Shown here in pieces: positions 54,308-64,000 of a stretch of DNA of 64,000 nucleotides. Source of the stretch: Pectinophora gossypiella (Eukaryota; Arthropoda; Insecta; Lepidoptera; Gelechiidae); NCBI RefSeq assembly GCF_024362695.1, contig NC_065421.1, positions 2,790,001-2,854,000 of the forward strand. The letters are read 5' to 3'. Position numbers and translations under genes: made by a program. The notes under the pieces are model-generated. The model searched no databases, was not told the DNA's origin, and was given only the letters and a program-made list of their open reading frames with translations. The stretch's first letter is position 1. Each line of letters starts with the position of its first letter.

Positions 54308-55695
54308 TTGGTCTTTCGAAACATCGATCTTAAAGTTTGTTTACTCACGAGTAAAATTTGCCTATGTTAAAATTCGCACATTTCGAATGTAGAGTAATCA
54401 ATGATTGCCCTAAGACACATTGACCATAAATATTCTGTGTTTTCTAACGACAAAAGTCATGTAAGTATCCATCCTGTCGGATCGACATATAGGGTCGAAA
54501 GGTATGAATCAATGCGATAGACCCGCGAAATTTATGGTCCCCAAATAAATCAGTGAGGGTATGCACATACATAGTTTATGCGGAAGAACAAATGACAATC
54601 TGGTATTTGGGCATTCATGGGGTCTTATAACAAAATGTGAGATTTATTTTATGATGTTATAAATGTGATACTTTGGAAGGTTTTATTTTTTATGAGAATT
54701 TTATAATACGTGTGTACAGGCCGATATATGGCGCTTGTTATCGTCATCAACACGAGCAGGAACATTAAAACCTTGAAGCCACGATATTATATTGAAGACC
54801 GCTATAATGGTAGCATAATGCAATCTTGATATACCTAAGCATAGAGCTTGTTTTTTTGTTTTGGTTTTCCGTAAAAATACTTCTACCAAACTGCAGTGGA
54901 GCAGCCTGGTGGAGTATAGTGGACCCCTTCCGGTTGATTGAGGGGAGGCCTGTACCCAGCAGTGGGACGTATATAGGCTATTATGTTATGTTATGTATGG
55001 TTTTCCCGAAGGGCAAGGCAAAGGGAACTATGCCCATACATCCATGTGTTATGTATTTTTTTTTCTTGATGATGATTAATGAAATGATGAAAGGTGATGA
55101 CGATGTATGATGAAACCTAAGCCCCCACCCTCGGAGCAGACTCGTACTTCGAACCCTAAACGAATTAATTCAAAAGTTCGCATGAACTTTCGAGTTATGA
55201 AGCGGCTTGTTGGCACGAAGCGAAAATATATAGGTAAGTACACTTTGTTTATTGAATATTCCGACATAATAACACTATCGCGAATGTTTTCCGACTAACT
55301 TAATGCGATCATTACCCACAAAACACCACTTCGTATTAATTATTTAGATTATTCAATGAAGAAAACAACCGTCCCGTTTCCGTTCCCGCCAAAAAGTCCC
55401 TAAGCATAGAGCACATGGAACACGGTCCTCTGGCGGACCGAATAAGTTTTTAATAAAACAATCAATACTCTTTAGAAGCATAAACCATTTAAACTATTTC
55501 AGACGAAAATCTTAGAAGAAAATTCAGGCTAAGTATTAAAATATGGCACTGTCAAAACATTTCAAAATTCTTTGATTCATTTGCGTAAAAAAATCTTCTG
55601 ATTCGTTGTATTGCGTTCTGAACATTCAGTATTCACTGTTTAATAATTTCAGAAACTTTTCGTAGTTCAGCCACCTCTCAATTGGTAACTTCATC
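54308..55695. other. Upstream region of CP-5
   Basis: Contains an S1 tail fragment (54888-54990: GTGGAGCAGCCTGGTGGAG ... GGGACGTATATAGGC) and otherwise AT-rich DNA. No promoter element can be defended; CP-5 ATG is at 55696. Confidence 0.4.
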
Positions 55696-58600
55696 ATGAA
55701 ATCTTTTGCTTTGGTCATCATTTTCATAGCCAATATCCGGGTTTGCTATGGAAGAAGTTACAACGGCTACAGCCTGATCAACGTTACTCCTCAAACTGAA
55801 GAACATGTGAAGTTCTTGAATACCATGAAATCTAAAAATTACCTGGACGTGATATTTCTAGAGGAGCCAATAATAAAAAGGAAAATAGCATTGATGGTCA
55901 ACCCGCAACATAAAGATGATTTTATAGAGAGAACAAATCATTTCAAGCTCCGAACAACGCTGATATTAAGGGATGTGCAATGGTAAGTATCTTAGAAAAT
56001 ACATAGAACCCTGCCCATACCGCTTCGTAGGCAGAGGTGTATAGTACAGTCATGAGCAATATCATGTACCCACTTTAGAACCCTGTCGTACTATCATATT
56101 TGCCATTTAAAGAGATGTACGTTTAATTTGTCAAAAAGTTAATGTGGCATGGTATCAAAGTGTAAACATTAGAACTCGTGACCGTACATACACTATGTTT
56201 AAATCCCATGTAATAGGGGCCGAACTCATTGCCATATACCGGGCACAAGTCCCGTAAATCACGTGGCATCAATTATCTATGATTCAAACATGAATTCATA
56301 CAAAGTCGAATTCAAATTAAATCAAATCAAATATACTTTATTGCACAGAACTAAAATTTCAACAAACAGACATAACACATGAATACAGTACAATTCAGTG
56401 GTATAGAGCCCGAGAAAGGATTCGATCCAGTACCTTGGAGATAATAGAAAAATAGGCCATCTGGTATTTCTTCGTGTTCCCGTTTTTCCCAGGGCCCGCT
56501 TACCTAACCATTTGATAGGTCAGGTTTTTTACAGAAGCGACTTTCCTGTCTGACCTTTCAACCCGCGAAGGGAAAACCAGCCCAAAACAAGTTAAGTAAC
56601 ATACCTCCGAAAATGCATTTCTCGGGAATGTGGCTTTCCGCACGATGTTTTCCGCCAAACATGAATTCGAAAACAAATTCGACAATCATTGGTTTAGGTC
56701 TGTTTGAAAAATAAATATTTTTAAATTTTATTTATTACCTTAAAATACCTTTAGGATTTTAGCACTAAGAACTTTACCTGATAGTTGTTTTGACTATTGG
56801 TTGAATATTTTGCCATATTTAGCAAATATTATAATATTTTTAGGGTACTCGACGAGCAAGTGGTTCCAGAAAACGCCTTCAATCCACACTCTAACAGATG
56901 GACTTATATTCATACATTAGAAGATATCTACAAATGGCTTAATGGGACCGCTGTAAATCATACTGGCATAACCAAATTTGAAGCTATTGGCAAGTCAGCA
57001 GAAGACAGAGACATTTATGCCTTCTCTATAATTAATCCATTGAAGGATGACAGCGTCAAAGTTATAATAGAAGCTGGAACTCATGGAAACGAGTATATTG
57101 GGACACACTTTACAACTTATTTAATTAATCAGCTTCTCAACAGTACCGATCCCAATCTAGTGATGCTACGAAAAAAGTATAACTGGTACTTCATACCAGT
57201 TTTGAACCCAGATGGATATGTTTATTCTCAAAAAGAAGTACGTATCATTTTGTGCTTCTATACACGCTTCCATACTGGACTTTTAGCTGCTTATTTCCCC
57301 AAGCGTGTCATTAAAACCGACATAGTTGTCTCTTATGATAAGCTCATTAATATGAGCTAAGGGGAATCACCTGTTACCACACGGTTCTTCATAAAACATT
57401 CATCTTGTAACAAAAGTGGCTGCAAGTTGACTGTATTCTGATTGCTTGTAGTTCTGTCTGCTTCGCTAAGGATTTCTATTTAAGTTTTTGTAAGTTTAAA
57501 AAACACTGATTCAACTAGAATCTAAAGAGGTTTGCATACGAACTTCTTGATCATGATCATAATCATAATTATAATAATATAATTTAATGCTTTCCACATA
57601 ATAGAAGGTTGGTAACATAATGTGAGTAACACATAATGAACCCGAATTGAGCACAGCAATTTTAAAGAGAGTTACATTTTCATATTTGACTTGAGTAGTC
57701 TGTTTAATTCACACTATTTTTTATTTGAGAAGCATTATAATAATTTCAGGACCGTCTTTGGAGAAAAAATAGACGAAGAACAGAGGGAAAATCTATTGGC
57801 GTCGATTTGAATAGAAATTTTGGATACAAATTCGGATGTAAGCGTTTTGAAGCTGATGTAAAATAAATAGGCCGATGCCGGTAAATTGTTTGGCAGCTGT
57901 TCAAAAATTTTTAGGTTCATACCCCAGATAGTCAAACGTTTGATTTTGAGTAACTTTGTTATTGAATAATATTCGCAATGACATTATTGTTAACTTAATA
58001 AAAATCGTTAATAATATCCAGGAAACTCTGGAATCCACGTTAGAAAGTAGAAGTTTTAAACAAACGGAAGTTCATAATGTAAGAAAGGAAGTTTGGAGAA
58101 TTCAAACCCAGATTCGCACGGTTTAAATTGCGCACAACAATGAATGAATAATGAAACAAAATATTGATTGTTATTTATTCCTTTTAGTGTATGATGCTAG
58201 TTCAGAACCCGAGCATGAGCGTTATCATGGCCCATCTGAATTTTCGGAGCCAGAAACGCAGGTCTTGAGAAAATTTATTGATAGAAAACGAGATAGATTG
58301 ACATTTTATTTTTCATTCCATGGATACGGACAAAAGATTATAATTCCTTACTCAGATAGTACTAGACATCTGGGGAATTTTCATGAAGTGGTGAGTTTCT
58401 TTTTCGTTTGCTCACGGTTCCTAGTCAAGTGATTCCTAATTTGTATTGGGCTGTTTTTCCCTTCGCGGGTTGGAAGGTCAGACAGGCACCGTAGTCGCTT
58501 CTATAAAAAAAACAGGCCTGTCAAATTTTAAAGTTAGGTGAGCGGACCCTGTTTAAATAGGCTTTCGGGCAAGGGCGTACTTTTCAAGTAAGTCGTTAAC

Positions 58601-60798
58601 GTTACGTTAAACACTGGAGATATTTTCCTCATATTACGGTTGTCTGGATGAAATTGCTTTATATGGTAAGGCCGCCATTTGCCATAAAGTTTTAAAGAAA
58701 GAGCAGAATTCTTATGCACTGAATATGTCAATAGGCTTGGATATTATGATGACAAACATGCAGATGTGGGTATGTCGCGTTGCGTTCCATGTGGTAGCTA
58801 GAGCTGGGTCTTACTTTAGTCTTCAATGGCCGTAAGCCGATAGGGGACAAGGAGCATGCGGTGTCTCGCTCGCACTCACGCGTAAGGCTGCGTTTCCATT
58901 GACGCGGAGCTGTGCGGAGATAAGCGGAGATGTGAAGGAATCGACCAATTACCGTGAGGGAGAGAGTGACAGAGCGTCCTCGTTTTTCGCTGTCTCGAAC
59001 GCTGTAATTGGTCAAATCCGCACATGTCACTCATCTCCGCACAGATCCGCGTCAATGGAAACGCAGCCTTAGGCGGTATACGGTAAGAATATGATCATCT
59101 TTTTCCGTATTCAGCAAACATATGCAAAACAAGCAGCTGCAAAGATGGAATCATTTGCTGGTCACAAGTATAGTGTTGGTATCCCATTCGACTTATTTGG
59201 TGAGTATTAACTCCAGTTATCTTCTTGGCCGGACAAATGGGGAGCATTGAGGGCTGTCCATTTGTCCAGCCAAGTAGTTAATGCCATCTGCGGCAAATGT
59301 ATATTAAGTCACGTCAAAAAAAAAAGGTATGCCCTTAGAAAAAGATGCCCTTAGAAAAAGTTAAGTACGATCTACTCTGAACCAGCGTGCGTGTATGAAA
59401 TGATTGGTGAATGTGAAGGAAGCAAGAGAAGTGTGTCGAAGCAAATGGGATTCCATAGACTCTGCTTATCCCGATGGGAAATAGGCGTGACTTTATGTAA
59501 GTATGATATTATATGAATTTGTGCAATTTTTATGTTCGTAGTTGTTAAATATTAATTTAAAGTAGTAAAATCGTTAAAATAGTCTATCCCAATTGCAGGA
59601 AAAAGGCAATCTGGTGATAGCGCCAGTTGGGTGAAGAAAGATTATCATGTTCCGTGAGTATTCTTTACAATTATTTAATGATTTACAAAAAAAAATTCTT
59701 AGCGTGAATAGGCAAACAGTACTAATATCAAAGAAAGTATGCTGATACATACTGTAATATCCTTGGAAGTAGGGAAATGCGCAATTTAAGACCGACACGT
59801 CCGTTCGTTAGCTCGTATATTCTCAACTGCCATTATAAAAAGTAAACACAACTGATGATCATCTGATTAAATGATCAACTGATGAGCTGATGATGTCCTA
59901 CATACATCATACATACAACAGCAGAAAAAGAGAAGAATACTGGTATGACAGAGACATAGAAAAGGGCCAATCTTTGCATAAATCGCGGCGATGCTAATAT
60001 TCTTACCGAGACCACCGGCTTAACGTGGCAGGGTGAGGCACGGACATATTGACTGCTATTGCCTTTTCCCGAAGGTGTAGACAGAGATCATAGAATTCCA
60101 CTTACTACGATCCTGACACACCACTTCCGCTTCTTCCACTCCCATCGCAGATTTCATGCATGCTCGCCGGTTTAGAGTAATCTTGACCCGGGGGGTTAAA
60201 ATAGCCACACCGAAGCAATTCATCTGAAAAAGCAATATTGCTATTCGACATGTGTTTGTTTGCATGGCGTTGTTATATATTTACTTTAATATGCGCCAAT
60301 GTCAAATAGCAATATTGCTTTTTGCATCGAAGTGGTTTTTTAAAACCCCCTTTCATTAAAATATCAACATTTGTTTTTTAGTCAAATTTAAATTAATACG
60401 ATCTACTCTGAACCGGCGTGCGTGTACGAAGCGATTGATGAATGTGGAGGAAGCAAGAGAAGTGTGTCAGGATCGAAGCAAATGGAATTCTATAGTCTCT
60501 GCTTACCCCGGTGGGAAATAGGCGTGAGTTTATGTATGTATGTATGTAAAATTAAATTATTTATTATTTCAGTTACGTTTTCACCGTTCTCCTACGAGAC
60601 GACGGGTCTTACGCTTTGGCTTTGCCCAACGAGCAGCTGCTAGCAGCTTGTCAGGAAATGGAGATAGGTTTTGTCGAGCTGATGATGTCCACACCAAGAA
60701 ATATGAAGGGAAACACATTCTTCACGCGTGCTCGCGGAATAAGAATTTCTGTGTTACCATTTCTCTTTATTATACTTCCAATGTTAATAATGGTTTGA
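55696..60798 (+). CDS. CP-5: M14 carboxypeptidase-like pseudoenzyme with several active-site losses
   Basis: Exons 55696-55982, 56844-57237, 57750-57837, 58188-58390, 59115-59199, 59599-59653 and 60573-60798 give 445 aa in frame. Signal peptide (residues 1-19) and a propeptide-like region come first. HxxE is kept (His176, Glu179), as are WRKNR, DLNRNF and His in SFHGYGQ, so zinc binding is possible. But Arg71 is Asn178 (THGNEY), Tyr248 is Lys354, catalytic Glu270 is Leu377 (TVLLRDDG), residue 255 is Ala, and both cysteines of the usual disulfide are gone along with a shortened exon 3. The reading frame and splice sites are intact, so it looks maintained but not catalytic. It ends in a strongly hydrophobic tail. 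The last exon is split by an extra phase-2 intron. AATAAA at 60799-60804. Confidence 0.88.
56045..56190. mobile_element. MITE-D copy 4, inserted in S5
   Basis: TA CAGTCATGAGCAATATCATG ... AACTCGTGACCGTACA TA. Inverse orientation of the other copies. Confidence 0.72.
56318..56393 (+). mobile_element. S6 fragment, inserted in S5
   Basis: AAATCAAATCAAATATACTTTATTGCACAG ... CATAACACATGAATACAGTACAA, nearly identical to 44286-44370. Confidence 0.65.
56481..56700 (-). mobile_element. SINE S4 without head
   Basis: CCCAGGGCCCGCTTACCTAACC ... CAACCCGCGAAGGGAAAACC ... CCTCCGAAAATGCATTTCTCGGG ... GACAATCATTGGTTTAGG. Confidence 0.7.
58436..58556 (+). mobile_element. SINE S4 3' fragment (CP-5 intron 4)
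   Basis: TTGTATTGGGCTG ... TTCCCTTCGCGGGTTGGAAGG ... CCTGTCAAATTTTAAAGTTAGG ... GCGGACCCTG. Confidence 0.68.
58883..59071. mobile_element. MITE-F, 189 bp (CP-5 intron 4)
   Basis: Left end TAAGGCTGCGTTTCCATTGA... and right end ...TCAATGGAAACGCAGCCTTA are inverted repeats matching at 39 of about 40 positions. CAATTA(C) blocks also pair inside. The right end lies 44 bp before exon 5 (59115). Confidence 0.8.
59223..59328. mobile_element. Inverted double fragment of the Jockey-like LINE (CP-5 intron 5)
   Basis: 59223-59250 (CTTGGCCGGACAAATGGGGAGC) is in minus orientation. It is followed at once by 59255-59328 in plus orientation (CCATTTGTCCAGCCAAGTAG ... GTCACGTCAAAAAAAAAA). The two pieces cover overlapping parts of the 3' UTR head to head. 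Confidence 0.7.
59333..59505 (+). mobile_element. LINE-B 3' fragment (CP-5 intron 5)
   Basis: GATGCCCTTAGAAAAAG ... ACGATCTACTCTGAACCAGCG ... GGAAGCAAGAGAAGTGTG ... GGGAAATAGGCGTGA. Starts right after the Jockey A tail. Confidence 0.62.
60055..60180 (-). mobile_element. LINE-B 3' fragment, reversed (CP-5 intron 6)
   Basis: GACAGAGATCATAGAATTCC ... GATCCTGACACACCACTTCC ... CGCCGGTTTAGAGTA: complement of the NRRA/CQDRSKW codons. Confidence 0.55.
60190..60350. mobile_element. MITE-A copy 4 (CP-5 intron 6)
   Basis: GGGGGGTTAAAATAGCCACACCGAAGC ... GCATCGAAGTGGTTTTTTAAAACCCCC, with AGCAATATTGCT palindromes inside. Another MITE between LINE-B fragments. Confidence 0.75.
60395..60548 (+). mobile_element. 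LINE-B 3' fragment (CP-5 intron 6)
   Basis: ACGATCTACTCTGAACCGGCG ... GTGTGTCAGGATCGAAGC ... GTGGGAAATAGGCGTGAG(TTTATGTATG)n. Ends about 25 bp before the last CP-5 exon. Confidence 0.68.
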
Positions 60799-60905
60799 AA
60801 TAAAGCTGTCATGTTATCTGTGGTGTTTCTACCTACATAAACCTTGGATTTTGGGTACCAATCCCAAGTGTCGTAGACCATACATAATCATGTTCGGTCA
60901 CGAAT

Positions 60906-61145
60906 AGGGTAGTTTCCAACTTAGTTCCAACTAGTCAAATCGGTTACTTTTTACTGAACGTCAGAACACGAAATTACTTTGGGATTTGTAATATGAAAAA
61001 GCACATCGTAGAAAAACGTAATAAAATAACGGACTTATTATTACGTTTTTCTTGATTAAAATTCAAAAATAAGTAAATAGAAAAAAGAAAATGTCTTTTC
61101 GTTAGTTTTAGATCTGTCTTTATTTAGTAATCAGAATTTTATAAC
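60906..61145. mobile_element. MITE-C copy 3
   Basis: AGGGTAGTTTCCAACTTAG ... GAACGTCAGAACACG ... TTTAGATCTGTCTTTATTTAG. Lies between CP-5 and CP-6. Confidence 0.6.
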
Positions 61146-61304
61146 ATAACTTGAACCTTCAAATTCAAATTCAAAAATATCTTTATTCAGTAGGTAACAT
61201 AGTTAAATTTTGAATCGTCAATTTTACATAACGAAAGTCCCATCCGCCTAAAACTAGTACTTAATAAAAAAATATCTGAATTATCCCAATATCTGAATTC
61301 TGAA

Positions 61305-61515
61305 TCAGGCAGATCACCAGATTGTCCGTCAGTAAGATGATCTGTGCTTCGGAAAGCAAGTTAAGCCGGTGGTCCTGGTAGGTAACTGCTTACTGATGTG
61401 AGTAAGTAGTCGGTACGTGAGCCATGTCAGGTGCTTTTGGCGGCTGAATAACCCTGACACGAGGGTTGATGAGGTTGGTAATCGACCTCATAACCCAGAC
61501 GACAGTAGAAGAGAT
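61305..61515 (+). mobile_element. SINE S2, head lost
   Basis: CAGGCAGATCACCAGATTGTCC ... GTGCTTCGGAAAGCAAGTTAAGCCGG ... GGTTGATGAGGTTGG ... CAGTAGAAGAG. Confidence 0.65.
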
Positions 61516-61827
61516 ATAATTATAATGTGTGGCCCAAATATATATCAATGGTTTGTCCAGGGTCCGCCGGAGCTCCGTGTTTCGTTGCTCTATGGCCAAT
61601 AATAGCCGTACGTATAGACAATCATTTTGTTTTTTCAAATATATATTTATATTCTCCTTTTCTTCAGTTCGATGCTATGTGCGCGACTCAAAAAACTCAA
61701 CCAAAGCTGAATAGATTGATGTAGTTGTCATCTTTCAAACAATGAATTTGTTATTATCGAAACAAAAACATTAAAATCACTGTGGCTTGTAATATTTTAT
61801 AGGGATATAGAAGTATTTTTTACAATA

Positions 61828-64000
61828 ATGAAATCTAAATCAATATTTTTTTTATTGCTGTTGCATTTCAGTTCAGGTTTCATGAAAAACTATTCGGATT
61901 ATACTTTGTTTAGGAACATACCACTTTCTGAACCAGAGCTAGAATTTATGAAGAAATTGAACCAAATTTTTGATGTAGATTTTTGGAGGTGGCCAGGTAC
62001 AGTGAATAAGCCTATAGACGTAATGATAGGACCCAAGGACCGGGACGATTTTAAACGAATGATGGATGAACGTCAGTACTACTATACTACAGTAATTCCC
62101 AATATACAAAGGTAACAATTCTGTGCTTTAGCTACTTATAAAGTATTTTAGGGAAACATCATCTATCTATCTACTCAGCCTGTGACCACCCACTGCTGGG
62201 TATAAGCCTGCTCCACTTAAGCCTAGTGATTCGTATATCATCTTCGACTTTAGTGCGTTGCCGAATTTTGACGTTTAGTATACGATCTACCAGGTGGATG
62301 CCTAACATGGCGCGCACCATACAAAATTTTAGCAATAAATCTCTCATTCAGCGCATATCGCTATGGACCCACTTGGGTCGATTAATTCTTTCAAATATAC
62401 TTCCTCTCAGACGAGGTCCTGAGCCGAGATTCGCGCCCAACTCGGCACCCTCAGGCCTGTTGTCTTAAATTTAGTACCGAGTGAGAGTCCGACCATGTAG
62501 TTAATGCCATCTAAGGAAAATCTATAATAAGTCACGACCAAAAAAAGACATTTAGAAAAAGTAACTGATTTGACCAGTTGGAAACTACACTACTAAGATT
62601 TTATCTCTTGCGCAGGGTACTTGACGAACAAACAGTAAAGAACTATACCAGGAGAAAAATGGATACATTTGATTGGAAAAGCTACTTTCGTCTCGCCGAT
62701 ATTTATGAATGGATCCACGATTTATCTAAAGCGCGCCCGAAGGAGGTCAAACTTATAACTATAGGAACAACATATGAGAATCGAAAACTACTTGGACTTC
62801 AAGTCATTTTAAGAGGAAGTAAAAGAAGGTTGTTTTTGAATTTCTTTTTCTATACTTAACTTAGTAATCGTTACAATCAGGTGATTCAAGCCTGAAAAGT
62901 CCTCACCAAACAAAGGACAGTCTCACAAAGTGATTTCGACAATGTCCCCATCGGGAATCGAACCCGGACCTCCAGATCGTGAGCCTAACGCTCTAACCAC
63001 TAGACTACGGAGGCTGTTACGGTCACGTGTACTAATATGTTACTTTGATACTTTGATACCATTTCACATTAACTTTCTTGACAATTTAGACTGTAAGTCT
63101 CATTACATGTCAAATATGATAGTGCGATAGGGTTCTAAAGTGAGTACATGATATTGCTCATGACCGTACCTACAATCGATAAACGAGGCGAATTAGCTCG
63201 CGACAACAAACACTTCGGGACCCCGGCGTGGTCGACGATCTATCATTCAGAGCTTAATACTATCGGCCCATCAAGAATGAAGAACACAGACAAGAGCGTG
63301 GCTTCTAAACAAATGATAAATAATCTCTCCGCCAATTCGCAGTACAGCAGCGTGGTAGAGCATGCTTCATACCCCCTGTTTATTGAGAGGGGGCCTGTGT
63401 GGGTTTATGAATTAAGCTCACAACTATATACCAATTGGGGTAGTCAGAGATAAATCTAACTAAAGTACCCACACCTAACCGAGCTTTCTGTTAGATCAAC
63501 GTGATTGGTGGTAAGCCGTATCGCCTATGACCTGAAATCATATTAACTTCTTTAACACTTCTATATAATATCATCATCACGCTCTTATCGGTGTAGCATT
63601 CTCCGTGCTACTTTTTTGGGAAAAGATAGGGCAGTGGTTTCCTTATTGCCTTCCGCCCCGCAGTACTCTATCTGCAAGTGGGATAGCGCGCAGAGTTTTC
63701 TATTTCAAAACCGTGCTCGAACTCCTGTTCTCCGCCTCTGAATAGTACTGACAGTTACTGCTGCCCTCTGTTAGGTTCCAGGGTAGTCCCTGAGACTTGC
63801 CCCTTCCATCTTACATTGTCGTACCGATTATCAATTTACTGTTTATTGCAGATCTGCAGTAATAGTTGAGGGTGGAATTCACGCCAGAGAATGGATTGCT
63901 CCAGCCTTCGTGACTTACATGATGAATCAGATCGTAAATAGCGATAGATCTTCAAATCTTGAACTTAAACACATCGCTTTGCTATACGAATGGTATTTCC
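61828..64000 (+). CDS. CP-6: M14 zinc carboxypeptidase, 3'-partial
   Basis: Exons 61828-62111, 62616-62828 and 63852-64000 (continues past the window). ATG 61828 opens a signal peptide of about 17 residues (MKSKSIFFLLLLHFSSG), followed by a propeptide; catalytic-domain codons begin in the second exon. HxxE with Arg is intact: His176, Arg178, Glu179 (GGIHAREW). The Asn/Arg, His196 and Glu270 regions are outside, so activity cannot be judged. The intron 62829-63851 interrupts the gene seven codons before GGIHAREW, where CP-2 to CP-5 have none. It is almost wholly repeats (S1, MITE-D, Jockey, S1 tail, S8, S7). The propeptide resembles CP-5 only weakly. Confidence 0.87.
62320..62548 (+). mobile_element. 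Jockey-like LINE 3' fragment (CP-6 intron 1)
   Basis: CTCTCATTCAGCGCATATCG ... GGGTCGATTAATTC (stop) ... GACGAGGTCCTGAGCCGAG ... AATAAGTCACGACCAAAAAA. A short MITE-C end follows at 62544-62591. Confidence 0.72.
62873..63014 (-). mobile_element. SINE S1 head half (CP-6 intron 2)
   Basis: AATCAGGTGATTCAAGCCTG ... CACAAAGTGATTTCGACAATG ... GGGAATCGAACCCGGACC ... CTAACCACTAGACTACGGAGGC. Confidence 0.72.
63018..63168. mobile_element. MITE-D copy 5 (CP-6 intron 2)
   Basis: TA CGGTCACGTGTACTAATATG ... ATTGCTCATGACCG TA. Three bases from the SINE end. Confidence 0.72.
63184..63272 (+). mobile_element. Jockey-like ORF2-end fragment (CP-6 intron 2)
   Basis: GGCGAATTAGCTCGCGACAACAAACACTTCGGGACCCC ... 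ATCATTCAGAGC. Lacks the 3' UTR, unusual for a LINE copy; RTE/S7-tail debris follows at 63274-63312 and an S1 tail at about 63330-63402. Confidence 0.55.
63567..63830 (-). mobile_element. SINE-like S7 (CP-6 intron 2)
   Basis: ATCATCACGCTCTTATCGGTGTAGC ... GGGCAGTGGTTTCC ... CTGACAGTTACTGCTGCCC ... CCTTCCATC. Ends about 20 bp before the exon at 63852. Confidence 0.55.

Larger units (their letters stand above)
56020..56450 (-). mobile_element. SINE-like S5 with two nested insertions (CP-5 intron 1)
   Basis: S5 parts: GGCAGAGGTGTATAGTA (to 56046), CACTATGTTTAAATCCCATG ... AAGTCGAATTCA (56189-56317), and TTCAGTGGTATAGAGCCCGAG ... (56394 on). The gaps are filled by MITE-D (56045-56190) and S6 (56318-56393). 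Confidence 0.6.

Noticed and set aside
1..64000. CRISPR arrays, operons, riboswitches or prokaryotic features
   Set aside because: None seen. The introns, polyadenylation signals and transposon types are those of an insect nuclear genome.

Overview
The window reads as nuclear DNA of a lepidopteran insect. It is AT-rich, its genes are split by GT-AG introns, and it is crowded with repeat types I associate with moths and butterflies: Jockey- and RTE-like LINEs, tRNA-headed SINEs with a shared core, TA-flanked MITEs, and a Helitron-like element ending CTAGT. The species cannot be named from the sequence.

The host genes form one tandem array of six M14 (carboxypeptidase A/B type) zinc carboxypeptidases, all on the + strand. 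CP-1 (1-8099) lacks its 5' end. CP-2 (15840-19916), CP-3 (20374-23503), CP-4 (23676-29775) and CP-5 (55696-60798) are complete. CP-6 (61828-64000) runs off the right edge. A complete member has a signal peptide, a propeptide, the catalytic domain and a C-terminal hydrophobic tail. Intron phases (2,0,1,0,1) and an exact 85-bp fifth exon are shared, so the genes arose by duplication. CP-5 has one extra intron in its last exon and CP-6 has one just before its HxxE motif.

All five visible C-termini end in a hydrophobic tail after small residues, which suggests GPI anchoring. CP-1, CP-3 and CP-4 keep the catalytic residues that are visible. CP-2 has Gln in place of catalytic Glu270. CP-5 has lost Glu270, Tyr248, Arg71 and the disulfide pair. 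The array therefore appears to mix surface peptidases with pseudo-peptidases.

Everything else is mobile or unannotated DNA. 8100-15839 and the 26-kb interval 29776-55695 contain no host gene that I can support. They hold a Tc1-like transposon with an intact transposase ORF (39240-40879), truncated LINEs, at least seven SINE-like families, at least eight MITE-like families and GC-rich repeat islands. Introns are also loaded: CP-1 carries a LINE with an open reverse-transcriptase frame (about 470-2530) and a 2.6-kb inverted-repeat element of structure A-B-loop-B'-A' (3151-5730). That element sits inside a Jockey 3' fragment, which itself sits inside a SINE.
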